Shown: piece by piece, positions 26,649 through 35,845 of the stretch
Position numbering within the stretch: the stretch's first letter is position 1
Layout: every line of letters starts with the position of its first letter
Assembly (NCBI GenBank): GCA_903853385.1
Contig: CAINTJ010000027.1
Coordinates: 1 to 64,000 of the forward strand
Length of the DNA: 64,000 bases
Origin: an uncultured Gammaproteobacteria bacterium
GTDB lineage: Bacteria > Pseudomonadota > Gammaproteobacteria > Pseudomonadales > Pseudohongiellaceae
Reading direction: 5' to 3'
Translations under genes and position numbers: made by a program
The notes under the pieces: generated by a model
The model's database searches: none
What the model was told of the DNA's origin: nothing
What the model saw: only the letters and a program-made list of their open reading frames with translations

Positions 26649-29600
26649 TTATCCCAGCCACACCCGTGCATTGCGGAACATACGCAGTGTGGGACCTTCT
26701 TCACCCCAGGCAGGATCGCGCCAGGAATTGGTGACAGCCCGGAACACCCGTTCCGGATGCGGCATCATCAGCGTGAAACGGCCATCGGTATTGCACAGGC
26801 CGGCAATACCAGCTGGTGAACCGTTGGGATTGGCAGGATATTGCTCGGTAAGGTTGCCATAGTTGTCAACAAACTGCAGTGCCACGGTACCGCTCTGCAG
26901 CACGCGCTGCAAGGCTGCGCCGTCGGCAAACTCGGCGCGGCCTTCCCCGTGCGCAACCGCAATCGGGAAGCGTGAACCCTGCATGCCCTGGAACAGCACC
27001 GACGGTGATTCCCCTACACTCACCATGACGTTGCGACCTTCAAACTGTTCGGAACCATTACGCACAAAACGCGGCCAATGCGCGCTGCCCGGAATCAATT
27101 CATGCAGGTTGGCCATCATCTGGCACCCGTTACACATGCCAAAACCGAGGGTGGATGCGCGGGTGAAAAATTTCTCGAACTCCTGACGGGCACGCGTGTT
27201 GAACAGAATCGATTTGGCCCAACCTTCGCCGGCCCCCAATACGTCACCATAGGAAAAGCCGCCACAGGCTACCAGCGCATTGAAGTTGTCGAGACTGACG
27301 CGACCGCTGATAAGATCACTCATGTGTACATCGACCGCATCAAAACCGGCGCGATGAAACGCAGCGGCCATTTCAATATGGCCATTGACGCCTTGCTCGC
27401 GCAACACGGCGATGCGTGGACGTTGCCCCTGTTTGGTATAAGGCGCGGCGATGTCTTCCTTTACATCAAAACCCAGCTTTGAGTGCAAGCCGGGATTGGC
27501 GGCATCCTGAATCAGTGCAAATTCCTGGCGGGCACAGTCGGAATTGTCACGCAGCTCCTGCATACGATAACTGGTTTCCGCCCACATGCCTTGCAGGGTG
27601 GTACGGGCAGCACTGTAAAGGGAAATGCCCGCCAGTTTAATATCGATCACATCACGGTGGTTCGGTTTGCCGAGCACGAAACAGATATCACCAAGCCCGT
27701 AGGACTCGGCCAGTTCCAGCAACTGTGGCAGCAAGGCATCTTTTACTTGCAGCACAGCGCCCAGTTCTTCGGTGAACAGCTCTGCCAATATTTCGTCGCT
27801 GTCGGCTATCGGATCCATTACCAGATCAACACCACAGTGGCCGGCAAAAGCCATTTCCAGCACAGTGACCAGCAGGCCACCATCGGAACGGTCGTGGTAG
27901 GCCAGCAATAATTGCTGGGCAATCGCATCCTGAATGAACGAAAAATAACGTTTGAGATCACTGGCACTGTGCAGATCCGGCGCTACATCGCCCAACTGGT
28001 TATAAACCTGCGCCAGTGCCGAACCACCCAGACGATCAGAGCCCCAGCCCAGATCGATCAACAGCAAGGAGGTAGGGCCCGCATCACACTGCAACTGCGG
28101 GGTCAGTGTCAGACGTACATCCTGCACAGGAGCAAACGCAGAAATAATCAACGATAACGGCGCTGCCACACATTTGCTGCCGCCTTGATCCTGCCATTGG
28201 GTTCGCATCGACATCGAATCCTTGCCCACCGGAATCGTAATGCCCAGTTCGGGACACAGTTCCATGCCCACGCTTTCCACCGTCTTGAACAAGTTGTGAT
28301 CTTCGCCCGGATAACCGGCGGCCGCCATCCAGTTGGCGGACATGCGTACATTCGATAACGAGCCGATATTGGTACAGGCAATATTGGTAATGGCTTCGGC
28401 TATTGCCATGCGACCGGAGGCAGGAGCATCCAGCAACGCCAGCGGGGTGCGTTCACCCATGGCCATGGCTTCGCCGTGGAAACTGTCATAGGTAAGTGTT
28501 GTGACCGCCGCATCTGCCACTGGCACTTGCCACGGCCCGACCATTTGTTCACGTGCCACCATGCCGGTGATGGACCGATCTCCGATGGTGATCAGGAAGC
28601 TTTTACTGGCAACTGCCGGCAAGCGCAGCACACGTTCAATTGCCACCTCCAGAGTTATGCCACTGGTATCAAAACGCCGCAGCTGCTTGCGCAAGGCTTT
28701 GGCGTTGCGCTGCATTTTTGGCGGCTTGCCGAACAACACCGACATCGGCAGATCAATCGGCTTGTTGTGGTAATGACTGTCACTGAGGGCAAGGTGCAAC
28801 TCCTCGGTAGCTTCACCAACCACGGCAAACGGGCAGCGTTCACGTTCGCACAGCGCTGCAAATACCTGCAATTGCTCAGGGGCAACCGCCATCACATAGC
28901 GTTCCTGCGCTTCGTTGCACCACAACTCCAGCGGTGACAAACCTGTTTCTGCACTCGGGATGCTGCGCAAGTCGAAACGACCGCCCCGCTCTCCATCCTT
29001 CACCAGTTCCGGCAAGGCATTCGACAAACCACCGGCGCCCACATCGTGAATGAAACGAATCGGATTGCCCTCGCCCATTGCCCAGCATTGGTCGATCACT
29101 TCCTGGCAGCGTCGTTCCATTTCAGCGTTGTCGCGCTGTACTGACGCAAAATCCAGATTAGCGGAGCTCTGCCCTGCCGACATCGACGAAGCCGCGCCGC
29201 CACCAAGACCGATCAGCATGGCCGGACCACCGAGCACAATCAGCTTGGCACCAACCGGGATATCTTTTTTCTCAACATGGTTGGCACGGATATTACCGAA
29301 ACCACCGGCAATCATGATGGGCTTGTGGTAACCGCGAATTTCGGTGACGCCTTGCTGCTGAGCCGCAGGAACAGCTGTTTGCATCTCAAAAGTACGGAAG
29401 TAACCGCACAAATTGGGACGCCCGTATTCATTGTTGAAAGCGGCGCCTCCGAGCGGGCCTTCAATCATGATGGAAAACGCCGAGGCAAAATGCTCAGGCT
29501 TGCCGAAGTCGGTTTCCCAGGGCTGTAGAAAACCCGGAATTTTCAGGTTGGACACCGTAAAGCCGCACAGGCCGGCTTTGGGTTTGGAACCCACCCCGGT

Positions 29601-30569
29601 TGCACCCTCATCACGGATCTCACCACCAGCACCGGTTGATGCACCCGGAAACGGCGCTATTGCGGTTGGGTGATTATGGGTTTCCACCTTGCACAGGATA
29701 TGAACCGGCTCTTGATGGAAGCCGTAGGTCATGTTGGCAGGATCCGGGAAAAAGCGGCCGGCAGTGAACCCGGCGAATACTGCGGCATTGTCCTTGTAGG
29801 CAGAAAGAATGCCTTTGCTGTTGGCCTTGTAGGTATTACGAATCATGCCAAACAACGAATGCTCTTGCGGCTTGTCATCAACAGTCCATGCAGCGTTGAA
29901 AATTTTATGACGGCAATGCTCGGAGTTGGCCTGTGCAAACATCATCAGTTCGATGTCATTGGGATCGCGGCCCAGCTCGCTGAAGGCCTGTACCAGATAA
30001 TCGATTTCATCATCGGCCAGCGCCAGCCCCAGTTCACGGTTGGCTTGCTCCAGTGCCTGCTTGCCACCGGTGCGCATCGGCACGCTCTGCAAGGCTTTGG
30101 GGGCAGCGGCAGTGAAAAGTACTGAAGCTGCCGTAATTGATGGCAGCACCGACTGGGTCATGCGGTCATGTAATGCCGGCACCAGCATAGCTTGCTGCTG
30201 TGCGGTTACCCCTTGCAGCCGGTAAAGCACTCCACGTTCAAGACGCTTGATGGGCTCCAGGCCACAGTTATGTGCAATGTCGGAAGCCTTGCTCGACCAA
30301 GGCGAAATAGTTCCAGCACGGGGCACCACCAGCAGTTCCAGCGGGGTGCCTGTCATTGCTGCTTCAGCTCGCTCGCTCGCTCTGGGACCATAGCGCAACA
30401 ATCGGTCCAGCAGCTGCATTTCTGCACTGCTCAATGGCCGGCTGACATCCACAAAATGAATGAAGCGGGCCTGCACATCGGTGATATCTGGACAGAGTTT
30501 TTGCAGGGAATACAGCAGTTTTGCTCTAGCAAATACAGAAAGCGCCGCGGCGCCTGACAGGGTCAGCAT
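26649..30569 (-). CDS. purL: Phosphoribosylformylglycinamidine synthase
   Basis: A 1306-residue large PurL, close to the 1295 residues of the E. coli enzyme, which converts FGAR and glutamine to FGAM in purine synthesis. The N-terminal domain, the FGAM synthetase core ([25 protein letters not shown], the [14 protein letters not shown] block) and the C-terminal glutaminase are all present; the glutaminase triad is visible as GMCNGCQMM (nucleophile Cys), AHGEGR and PHPERVFR. No frameshift is seen. It is monocistronic with a plausible promoter at 30620-30648. Confidence 0.97.
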   Translation of the reverse strand: MLTLSGAAALSVFARAKLLYSLQKLCPDITDVQARFIHFVDVSRPLSSAEMQLLDRLLRYGPRASERAEAAMTGTPLELLVVPRAGTISPWSSKASDIAHNCGLEPIKRLERGVLYRLQGVTAQQQAMLVPALHDRMTQSVLPSITAASVLFTAAAPKALQSVPMRTGGKQALEQANRELGLALADDEIDYLVQAFSELGRDPNDIELMMFAQANSEHCRHKIFNAAWTVDDKPQEHSLFGMIRNTYKANSKGILSAYKDNAAVFAGFTAGRFFPDPANMTYGFHQEPVHILCKVETHNHPTAIAPFPGASTGAGGEIRDEGATGVGSKPKAGLCGFTVSNLKIPGFLQPWETDFGKPEHFASAFSIMIEGPLGGAAFNNEYGRPNLCGYFRTFEMQTAVPAAQQQGVTEIRGYHKPIMIAGGFGNIRANHVEKKDIPVGAKLIVLGGPAMLIGLGGGAASSMSAGQSSANLDFASVQRDNAEMERRCQEVIDQCWAMGEGNPIRFIHDVGAGGLSNALPELVKDGERGGRFDLRSIPSAETGLSPLELWCNEAQERYVMAVAPEQLQVFAALCERERCPFAVVGEATEELHLALSDSHYHNKPIDLPMSVLFGKPPKMQRNAKALRKQLRRFDTSGITLEVAIERVLRLPAVASKSFLITIGDRSITGMVAREQMVGPWQVPVADAAVTTLTYDSFHGEAMAMGERTPLALLDAPASGRMAIAEAITNIACTNIGSLSNVRMSANWMAAAGYPGEDHNLFKTVESVGMELCPELGITIPVGKDSMSMRTQWQDQGGSKCVAAPLSLIISAFAPVQDVRLTLTPQLQCDAGPTSLLLIDLGWGSDRLGGSALAQVYNQLGDVAPDLHSASDLKRYFSFIQDAIAQQLLLAYHDRSDGGLLVTVLEMAFAGHCGVDLVMDPIADSDEILAELFTEELGAVLQVKDALLPQLLELAESYGLGDICFVLGKPNHRDVIDIKLAGISLYSAARTTLQGMWAETSYRMQELRDNSDCARQEFALIQDAANPGLHSKLGFDVKEDIAAPYTKQGQRPRIAVLREQGVNGHIEMAAAFHRAGFDAVDVHMSDLISGRVSLDNFNALVACGGFSYGDVLGAGEGWAKSILFNTRARQEFEKFFTRASTLGFGMCNGCQMMANLHELIPGSAHWPRFVRNGSEQFEGRNVMVSVGESPSVLFQGMQGSRFPIAVAHGEGRAEFADGAALQRVLQSGTVALQFVDNYGNLTEQYPANPNGSPAGIAGLCNTDGRFTLMMPHPERVFRAVTNSWRDPAWGEEGPTLRMFRNARVWLG

Positions 30570-30619
30570 CGTTGAACAGCCTGGTTAATACGAAGGAGGG
30601 GCGGTGCAAAAAGCGGCCT

Positions 30620-30648
30620 ATTCTAACAGCATGAAAGAGCGCTGGCAT
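30620..30648 (-). promoter_or_regulatory. Candidate sigma-70 promoter of purL
   Basis: Read leftward, ATGCCA (-35, 30648-30643) is followed after 17 bases by TAGAAT (-10, 30625-30620), about 50 bases before the purL ATG. Both boxes match the consensus in four and five of six positions. Confidence 0.5.
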
Positions 30649-30939
30649 GGCAGCTTTTTACCTCGTTTTATTCCGGTCCCGCTTGGCTGTAACACTGGCC
30701 ACGCACTGTGATTGCATTAGTTTGGTGCGCAGCCCTGCCAACGTGCACCAATGTGCTGCGGCAGCACGTCAGGAAGCGCCCCATGTTGAGGCGGCACAAG
30801 CAATAAATCCATTATTTTCTATGTTTATCAATGCTTTATTGAAGTTGGCCCAGTGCTTGCAACCACCCATACAGGAAAACAAAACTTTCCTTTACAAAGA
30901 CAAATCGCCAAATCTCAATCTGCTCTAGGAGAACGAAAC
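30649..30939 (+). promoter_or_regulatory. Regulatory region of the porin gene with candidate sigma-54 promoter
   Basis: No gene is visible in the 370 bases between purL and the porin. At 30845-30861, TTGGCCC, four to five spacer bases and TTGCA form a near-consensus sigma-54 promoter: GG (30847-30848) and GC (30859-30860) are exactly 10 bases apart. This would give a leader of about 70 bases. Upstream lie a 7-base inverted repeat, TTGGTGC (30722-30728) and GCACCAA (30745-30751), and a near-perfect palindrome GTGCTGC-G-GCAGCAC (30753-30767), about 85-125 bases before the promoter, a suitable position for an activator. Confidence 0.5.
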
Positions 30940-31596
30940 ATGATCAAACTCACCAAAGTGGCTGCCGGCCTTGCCCTTGCGACCTGCGCACTGGCCTCGA
31001 CCAGCGCTTTCGCGCAACTTACCACCAATGCGGGCTTTGCTTCCCAGTACTACTTCCGCGGTATTCTGCAGAAAGATTCCTCCGCCTTTGCCGGTGTCGA
31101 TTACACACAAAATGGCCTCTACATTGGCGCCTGGACTGCAGACGTGGGCCAAGGCCTGGAAGTTGACGGTTATGGTGGCTATTCCTTCACTGATGAAGCC
31201 AGCGGTTTTGGCGGCAAAATTGGTTACACCGGCTATTTCTATACCGGCAGTTTTGATGACACCTACAACGAATTGAACCTGGGCCTCAGCTACAAAATGC
31301 TGGGTGTGGAATATAACAAGGGCAAGCATACTCCAGTGCTGGGTGGTCCCAAGCAGGATTACAGCTTTTACGGTGCCACACTGACTGCCAGCAACGGCTT
31401 GTACGGCAAATATGGCCGCTTTGGCGGCGATTTTGTGGGTAACTACTTTGAATTCGGTTACGGCTTCAAGATACTTGAACTTGATGCAACAGTAGCCACC
31501 ATATTCAACAACAAAGATTTGTCAGACCAGGTTGATTCAAAAGGCATCAAAGAGCGTGGCCAGGCCATCACTTTGACCCTGAAGAAAACCTTCTGA
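30940..31596 (+). CDS. TorF-family putative porin (TIGR02001)
   Basis: A 218-residue outer membrane beta-barrel protein with a Sec signal (KVAAGLALATCALASTSAFAQ, cleavage at AFAQ near 25) and alternating beta-strands rich in Tyr, Gly and Phe, ending in a C-terminal Phe (KKTF) as outer membrane proteins do. The SQYYFRGILQKDSSAFAGVDY block near the start is the TIGR02001 hallmark. It would let small solutes across the outer membrane. TAGGAG lies 8 bases before the ATG. Monocistronic, with hairpins downstream. Confidence 0.85.
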   Translation: MIKLTKVAAGLALATCALASTSAFAQLTTNAGFASQYYFRGILQKDSSAFAGVDYTQNGLYIGAWTADVGQGLEVDGYGGYSFTDEASGFGGKIGYTGYFYTGSFDDTYNELNLGLSYKMLGVEYNKGKHTPVLGGPKQDYSFYGATLTASNGLYGKYGRFGGDFVGNYFEFGYGFKILELDATVATIFNNKDLSDQVDSKGIKERGQAITLTLKKTF

Positions 31597-31605
31597 TTCT
31601 GCTCT

Positions 31606-31697
31606 GCTGCCCGCACGGGCAGCAATATTGCAGCAAGCTCCCCTCTTGCATGCAATTTTGATTGGCCGGTGTACACAAGTACACCGGCCCTTTTTTT
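31606..31697 (+). terminator. Double hairpin terminator after the porin gene
   Basis: A first hairpin, GCTGCCCG / CGGGCAGC at 31606-31623, lacks a T run. A second, GGCCGGTGTAC (31664-31674) and GTACACCGGCC (31679-31689) with a 4-base loop, is followed by seven T and is a strong terminator. Together they end the porin transcript before the convergent chrR-like gene. Confidence 0.88.
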
Positions 31698-31734
31698 GGG
31701 GCGAACGGCGACTCAGACAGGAAATACTTGCCGC

Positions 31735-32430
31735 TCAAGCGGCCGTTTGATGACTTGGCGTACCGAGGTTGAATAGATACAAGCCGAAGCGCAGCAGCCA
31801 GTTACTTAGCACGATAGGCGCATCCAGCGTCGACAGACACAAACAGTCCTGGTCCTGGGAGGCTACCGGCTTATGGGTTTCGCCATTGGTTCTGACTATG
31901 AAATCACCAACTTCATATTTGTCCTCGTGATCTGAGAAGCTGCCTTTGAGGATCACGGTTATTTCATCGCCCTTATGCTGATGGTGTGGCACATGACCAC
32001 CAGCCTTGATGCAAAACAGTGAAGTTTCACGCTGCTTGTCGCCGACATTCAGTCGGGACACGCGAAAATTGCTGCCGATCCTGCGCCAATTGAGTCGTTC
32101 CAGATTTCCGCTGGTAAGTTTGTTGACTGCTTTGGGAAGAATTGAAACTGATGGTTCGGCTTGTACTGGGGAGATCGGGCTTTGCGGCGAGGCTTGAATG
32201 CGTGCAAGCAATTTCTCCAGCGCGGCTTTTTCAACTTTCACAGGTTGCTGCTGCATGAAAAGCTCTGCCCCCAACTCAGTCAGCTCACCAATTTTCAGTC
32301 GGCACAGCGGGCAATAGTGAAGATGGGTGGCTACACACAAAGCTTGTGAAGCCGGTAGGCAGCCAGCTGCATAATCAGTGAGAAAACGGGCATCGGGGTG
32401 ATATTTGACCATGGGAGTATGCTTTTGCAT
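31735..32430 (-). CDS. ChrR-type zinc anti-sigma factor with cupin domain
   Basis: A 231-residue anti-sigma factor of the ChrR family, which holds an ECF sigma factor inactive until singlet oxygen or related stress. The N-terminal anti-sigma domain has the zinc motif HLHYCPLC (H-x3-C-x2-C, near 37-44); the C-terminal cupin domain has HHQHKGDEITVILKG, DKYEVGDF and ETHKP, which supply a second metal site. The last 25 residues form a hydrophobic tail (NWLLRFGLYLFNLG). It follows the sigma gene by 3 bases and is co-transcribed with it. Confidence 0.88.
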   Translation of the reverse strand: MQKHTPMVKYHPDARFLTDYAAGCLPASQALCVATHLHYCPLCRLKIGELTELGAELFMQQQPVKVEKAALEKLLARIQASPQSPISPVQAEPSVSILPKAVNKLTSGNLERLNWRRIGSNFRVSRLNVGDKQRETSLFCIKAGGHVPHHQHKGDEITVILKGSFSDHEDKYEVGDFIVRTNGETHKPVASQDQDCLCLSTLDAPIVLSNWLLRFGLYLFNLGTPSHQTAA

Positions 32431-32433
32431 GAA

Positions 32434-33093
32434 TCAGCGATCCACAACCAGTTTGAGTTTGTTGAGAGCCAGTCTGACCCTGGATTTGACGGTTCCCAGT
32501 GGCAACTTCAGTTCGGCGGCCACTTCGGCATGGGATTTGTCTTCCAAATAAACCTTGGAAAGTACTTCTGTTTGTTCGATCGGCAGCAACTTCAGTGATT
32601 CATGAATCTGCTTGCGGCTGCGTTGCATGGCCAGCTGATTGAAAACATCACTGTTTTCGTCTTCAAACCAGATATCATCCAGTGCGATCTCATCGTCATC
32701 GCCATCCTGGTACAGCTGCACGTTGTTGATCACATGGCGGGCCTGCTTGCGCAGCAGGTCTATCCTCATGTTACGCGCGATCGTGAAAATCCAAGTGCTG
32801 GGACTGGCCAGCCTGGCATCAAAACTGGCGGCCTTGGTCCACACCTTCAGCATGGTTTCCTGCAGTAGTTCTTCAGCAAAGGGTTCCGCCTGTTCCAGTC
32901 CAGGAATCTTGTAGGCAAAGGATTTGATCATGGGTGAAAAATGCTCAAACAACTCACGGAAGGCTTTGACATCCTGGGTTGACGCTACTTTTTCCAGACA
33001 AATAACCCAGTACTGCCCCCTTTCGTCTGAGGGAGCGGCCGGTTGCTGATCGTCGGATTCGTAATCCATCGCTTTGAGTGAGCCTGTGCGCAT
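32434..33093 (-). CDS. ECF sigma factor, RpoE/ChrR-partner type (ECF11-like)
   Basis: A 219-residue group IV sigma factor. Region 2 shows LFEHFSPMIKSFAYKI and the ELLQETMLKVWTKAASFD block with the -10 recognition helix STWIFTIARNMRIDLLRK; region 4 has VLSKVYLEDKSHAEVAAELKLPLGTVKSRVRLAL, a helix-turn-helix. Its partner downstream is ChrR-like, which marks it as a photooxidative-stress sigma. The N-terminus may begin at the ATG at 33093 or at 33069; the first has no clear ribosome site. A promoter matching its own consensus precedes it, so it is probably autoregulated. Confidence 0.9.
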   Translation of the reverse strand: MRTGSLKAMDYESDDQQPAAPSDERGQYWVICLEKVASTQDVKAFRELFEHFSPMIKSFAYKIPGLEQAEPFAEELLQETMLKVWTKAASFDARLASPSTWIFTIARNMRIDLLRKQARHVINNVQLYQDGDDDEIALDDIWFEDENSDVFNQLAMQRSRKQIHESLKLLPIEQTEVLSKVYLEDKSHAEVAAELKLPLGTVKSRVRLALNKLKLVVDR

Positions 33094-33117
33094 GAGTGGT
33101 ATCCATTGGCTTTGGCG

Positions 33118-33147
33118 TTTGTACGCTACATTGAAGCCAACGGATCA
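33118..33147 (-). promoter_or_regulatory. Candidate ECF (RpoE-type) promoter of the sigma/chrR operon
   Basis: Read leftward, TGATCC (33147-33142) is followed after exactly 18 bases by TACAAA (33123-33118). The -35 hexamer equals the Rhodobacter RpoE consensus TGATCC and the spacing matches its N18; the -10 differs from TAAGA. It lies about 25 bases before the sigma start, supporting autoregulation. Confidence 0.6.
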
Positions 33148-33180
33148 ATTACAAAGAATATAGGCTGATTGTCTCCATGG

Positions 33181-33210
33181 TAATCCAGACTCTCACAATA
33201 TACGTAAAAG
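33181..33210 (+). promoter_or_regulatory. Candidate ECF (RpoE-type) promoter of the rightward cluster
   Basis: TAATCC (33181-33186), 18 bases and TAAAAG (33205-33210) resemble TGATCC-N18-TAAGA on the opposite strand to the sigma promoter. It lies about 27 bases before the preferred start at 33237. Together the two elements imply that one sigma factor drives both transcripts. Confidence 0.5.
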
Positions 33211-33236
33211 CTCCACTAATGGTACAGGATGATGGT

Positions 33237-33722
33237 ATGGCGGATGAATTGGCGGCAACAAGTGCAGAGTTGTTACAGGCAACACCACAGCGTGTGCGTG
33301 GCCAATTGCTATTGCAACAGCTCAGGACTTTTTACGAAGAATTCAGGGCAGACCGGCTTGAACAGCTTGATTGCCTGTATACCGCAGATGTGGAGTTCCG
33401 CGATCCTGTGCATACACTGACAGGCAGTCTGGCTCTCAAGCATTATCTGCGCAAGATGGGTACTAACCTGCAGCATTACCATATCCGGTATCTTGACGAG
33501 GCCAGCTCCAGCAACTCTGCCTACCTCAGCTGGGAAATGGATTACTCGCATCCGCAGCTCAACGGTGGCCAACTGATAATGGTGCGCGGGATCACCCATT
33601 TGAAATTCACCGACAAAGTGTACTATCACGAAGATTGCTACGACATGGGTGCGCTGGTATATGAACATGTGCCCTTGCTGGGTTTTGCCACACGTAAACT
33701 CAAGCAAAGGCTGGCCAGGTAA
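33237..33722 (+). CDS. NTF2/SnoaL-like protein
   Basis: A 161-residue single-domain protein with the cone-shaped NTF2/SnoaL-like fold signature: LRTFYEEFRADRLEQLDCLYTADVEFRDPVHTLTG followed by SWEMDYSHPQLNGGQL. Such domains bind small ligands or catalyse isomerisation; this family often sits beside ChrR/ECF and amine-oxidase-type genes. AGGA at 33226-33229 lies 7 bases before the ATG at 33237, and the upstream candidate promoter would overlap the longer frame at 33177, so the short start is chosen. First gene of a four-gene run. Confidence 0.75.
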   Translation: MADELAATSAELLQATPQRVRGQLLLQQLRTFYEEFRADRLEQLDCLYTADVEFRDPVHTLTGSLALKHYLRKMGTNLQHYHIRYLDEASSSNSAYLSWEMDYSHPQLNGGQLIMVRGITHLKFTDKVYYHEDCYDMGALVYEHVPLLGFATRKLKQRLAR

Positions 33723-33770
33723 GCCGCCGGTGCACGCATCACAACCAACTGGCGCAAGCGGGTGCCAATC

Positions 33771-35078
33771 ATGAAAATCGCAGTAATTGGCAGCGGCATA
33801 GCAGGCATGGCTGCAGCCCATTTCCTGACAAAGCAGCCAGGACATGAAGTCATGCTGTTCGAGGCTGCGGACCGCCTGGGCGGACACACGGCAACGGTCG
33901 ATGTTGATGACGATGGCATAACCCGACAAATTGATACCGGTTTTATTGTATTCAATGACTGGACCTACCCGCACTTTATCGCCCTGCTGCAGGAACTTGG
34001 CATTGAATCGCAACCTTCCAGCATGAGCTTCAGTGTGAGCGACGCCATCAGCGGTCTTGAATATGCGGGCACCAGTATCAATACCCTGTTTGCCCAACGC
34101 CGCAACCTGTTTTCGCCGCGCTTCTTGCGACTGGCAAATGATATTGTACGATTCAATCGCACCGTAGAACGGGATCTGGCTGCCAATCCGTCGCTGGCAC
34201 AGGTCACGCTTGGCCAGTACTTGCAGGATTACCATTATTCCAAAGAGTTCTGTGACTACTATCTGATGCCGATGGGCGCTGCCATCTGGTCTTCCCCTAA
34301 TCAACAGATGTCAGGGTTCCCGCTGCATTTCTTCGTACAGTTCTTTCGCAACCATGGTTTATTGAATTTTACCCACCGGCCCCAATGGCGCGTGATTACC
34401 GGCGGTTCGCGCCAATACATAGCCCCGCTCACCCGCGCCTACCGCAACAACATCAGACTCTCTACCCCTGTGGTTGCGCTACGTCGCTATTTGCTGCCAA
34501 ACGGCAAACCCCAAGTAGGCATTCGCACTGCGCGCGGTGAAGAATGTTTTGATCATGTGATCCTGGCTTGTCATAGTGACCAGGCACTCAAATTGCTGAG
34601 CGACCCCTCCCCGGCCGAACGGCAAATTCTTGGCGCGATCCCCTACCAACGCAACGAAGTAGTATTGCATACAGATACTGCACTGCTGCCAAAGCTGCGG
34701 CGTACCTGGTCAAGTTGGAATGTAAGTCTTGGCCACGGCAACGGCGACGTACCGGCATTGACTTACAACATGAACATCCTGCAACAACTGCAAAGCCGGC
34801 ATACCTGGTGTGTGACGCTCAATCAAACCGCCTTGATCAGGCAAGAATGCATCAAAGCTGTTTTTCATTATGACCACCCGATGTTCACTCTGGCGGGCGT
34901 CAGGGCTCAACAACGCTGGCAGGAAATCAATGGCATAGGTAATACCTGGTTTTGCGGCGCCTGGTGGCGCAACGGTTTTCATGAAGACGGGGTATGGAGT
35001 GCCCGTCGAGTTGCGGATCAGTTGTTGCTGCAGCTCAACGATGTAGAGAACTGCTCAGCGTTGGCTATTGCATCATGA
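33771..35078 (+). CDS. FAD-dependent amine-oxidase-like oxidoreductase
   Basis: A 435-residue flavoprotein that begins with the FAD-binding beta-alpha-beta motif KIAVIGSGIAGMAAAHFL, followed by GHEVMLFEAADRLGGHTATV and, near the C-terminus, WFCGAWWRNGFHEDGVWSA, the second FAD-binding block. This NAD(P)/FAD-binding family is commonly found next to DUF1365 and cyclopropane-synthase genes. It probably oxidises or desaturates a lipid or isoprenoid, but this is inference. The ATG at 33771 starts the flavin motif; a GTG at 33762 is a possible alternative. The stop overlaps the next start by four bases. Confidence 0.85.
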   Translation: MKIAVIGSGIAGMAAAHFLTKQPGHEVMLFEAADRLGGHTATVDVDDDGITRQIDTGFIVFNDWTYPHFIALLQELGIESQPSSMSFSVSDAISGLEYAGTSINTLFAQRRNLFSPRFLRLANDIVRFNRTVERDLAANPSLAQVTLGQYLQDYHYSKEFCDYYLMPMGAAIWSSPNQQMSGFPLHFFVQFFRNHGLLNFTHRPQWRVITGGSRQYIAPLTRAYRNNIRLSTPVVALRRYLLPNGKPQVGIRTARGEECFDHVILACHSDQALKLLSDPSPAERQILGAIPYQRNEVVLHTDTALLPKLRRTWSSWNVSLGHGNGDVPALTYNMNILQQLQSRHTWCVTLNQTALIRQECIKAVFHYDHPMFTLAGVRAQQRWQEINGIGNTWFCGAWWRNGFHEDGVWSARRVADQLLLQLNDVENCSALAIAS

Positions 35079-35845
35079 AGCCGGCACTGCAACCCAGCGG
35101 CGTCTACGAAGGCGTGGTCACGCACAAGCGCTTCCAGCCGCGCTCACACAGCTTCAGCTACAAGGTGGCGATGGTGTACCTTGATCTTGACGAATTGCCG
35201 GCCTTGTTCAGCCAAAGCCCCTGGTGGTCTGTGGAAAAGTGGAATCTCGCGACATTTTTCCGCAGTGACTATCATCAGAAAAGCACCTCGTCATTGAAAC
35301 AAGCCGTGCTTGCCACACTTGAAAACAGTACGGGCCAGGCTTTCCACGGCTGCATATTCATGTTGAGCAACCTGCGCTATTTTGGCTTCATCATCAACCC
35401 GCTAACCCTCTATTACTGCTACGACACTGCCAACAGTTTGCGATTCGTAGTTGCGGAAGTCACCAACACGCCATGGCGCCAACGCTGTCACTATGTGATT
35501 CCGACTACGAACCCCAATGGCACTGCCGCACTTGCATTCGGCAAAACCATGCATGTATCGCCCTTCATGCCCATGGATCTTGACTATCAATGGCACAGTT
35601 CCCCGCCCGGCCCACAGCTTGCGCTGACAATGGCGCTGCAGCAGGAAGGCATTACCATGTTTGCTGCCTCCATGATGATGAATCATGCAGCGCTCACCCG
35701 CACCAGCATGCACAGACTGTTGTGGAAATATCCGATGATGACCCTGCAAATAGCTTTTGGCATTTACTGGCAAGCACTGCGGCTGTGGCTCAAAGGCATG
35801 CCGTTTTATACAAATTCCCCCAAAGTGGACAGGAGTGATCCATGA
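35075..35845 (+). CDS. DUF1365 family protein
   Basis: A 256-residue protein of the DUF1365 family: the PSGVYEGVVTHKRFQPRSHSFSYKVAMVYLDLDEL start, the FGFIINPLTLYYCYD and VTNTPWRQRCHYVI blocks and PFMPMDLDYQW are all characteristic. A role in fatty acid or lipid modification is supposed only from its constant partners, the FAD enzyme and the cyclopropane-synthase-like enzyme. Both ends overlap neighbours (ATGA), so the three genes are translationally coupled. Confidence 0.9.
   Translation: MKPALQPSGVYEGVVTHKRFQPRSHSFSYKVAMVYLDLDELPALFSQSPWWSVEKWNLATFFRSDYHQKSTSSLKQAVLATLENSTGQAFHGCIFMLSNLRYFGFIINPLTLYYCYDTANSLRFVVAEVTNTPWRQRCHYVIPTTNPNGTAALAFGKTMHVSPFMPMDLDYQWHSSPPGPQLALTMALQQEGITMFAASMMMNHAALTRTSMHRLLWKYPMMTLQIAFGIYWQALRLWLKGMPFYTNSPKVDRSDP

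Noticed and set aside
30722-30767. NtrC-type enhancer sites upstream of the porin
   Set aside because: The half-sites are oriented or spaced wrongly for GCAC-N7-GTGC; an activator site is possible but not NtrC by sequence.
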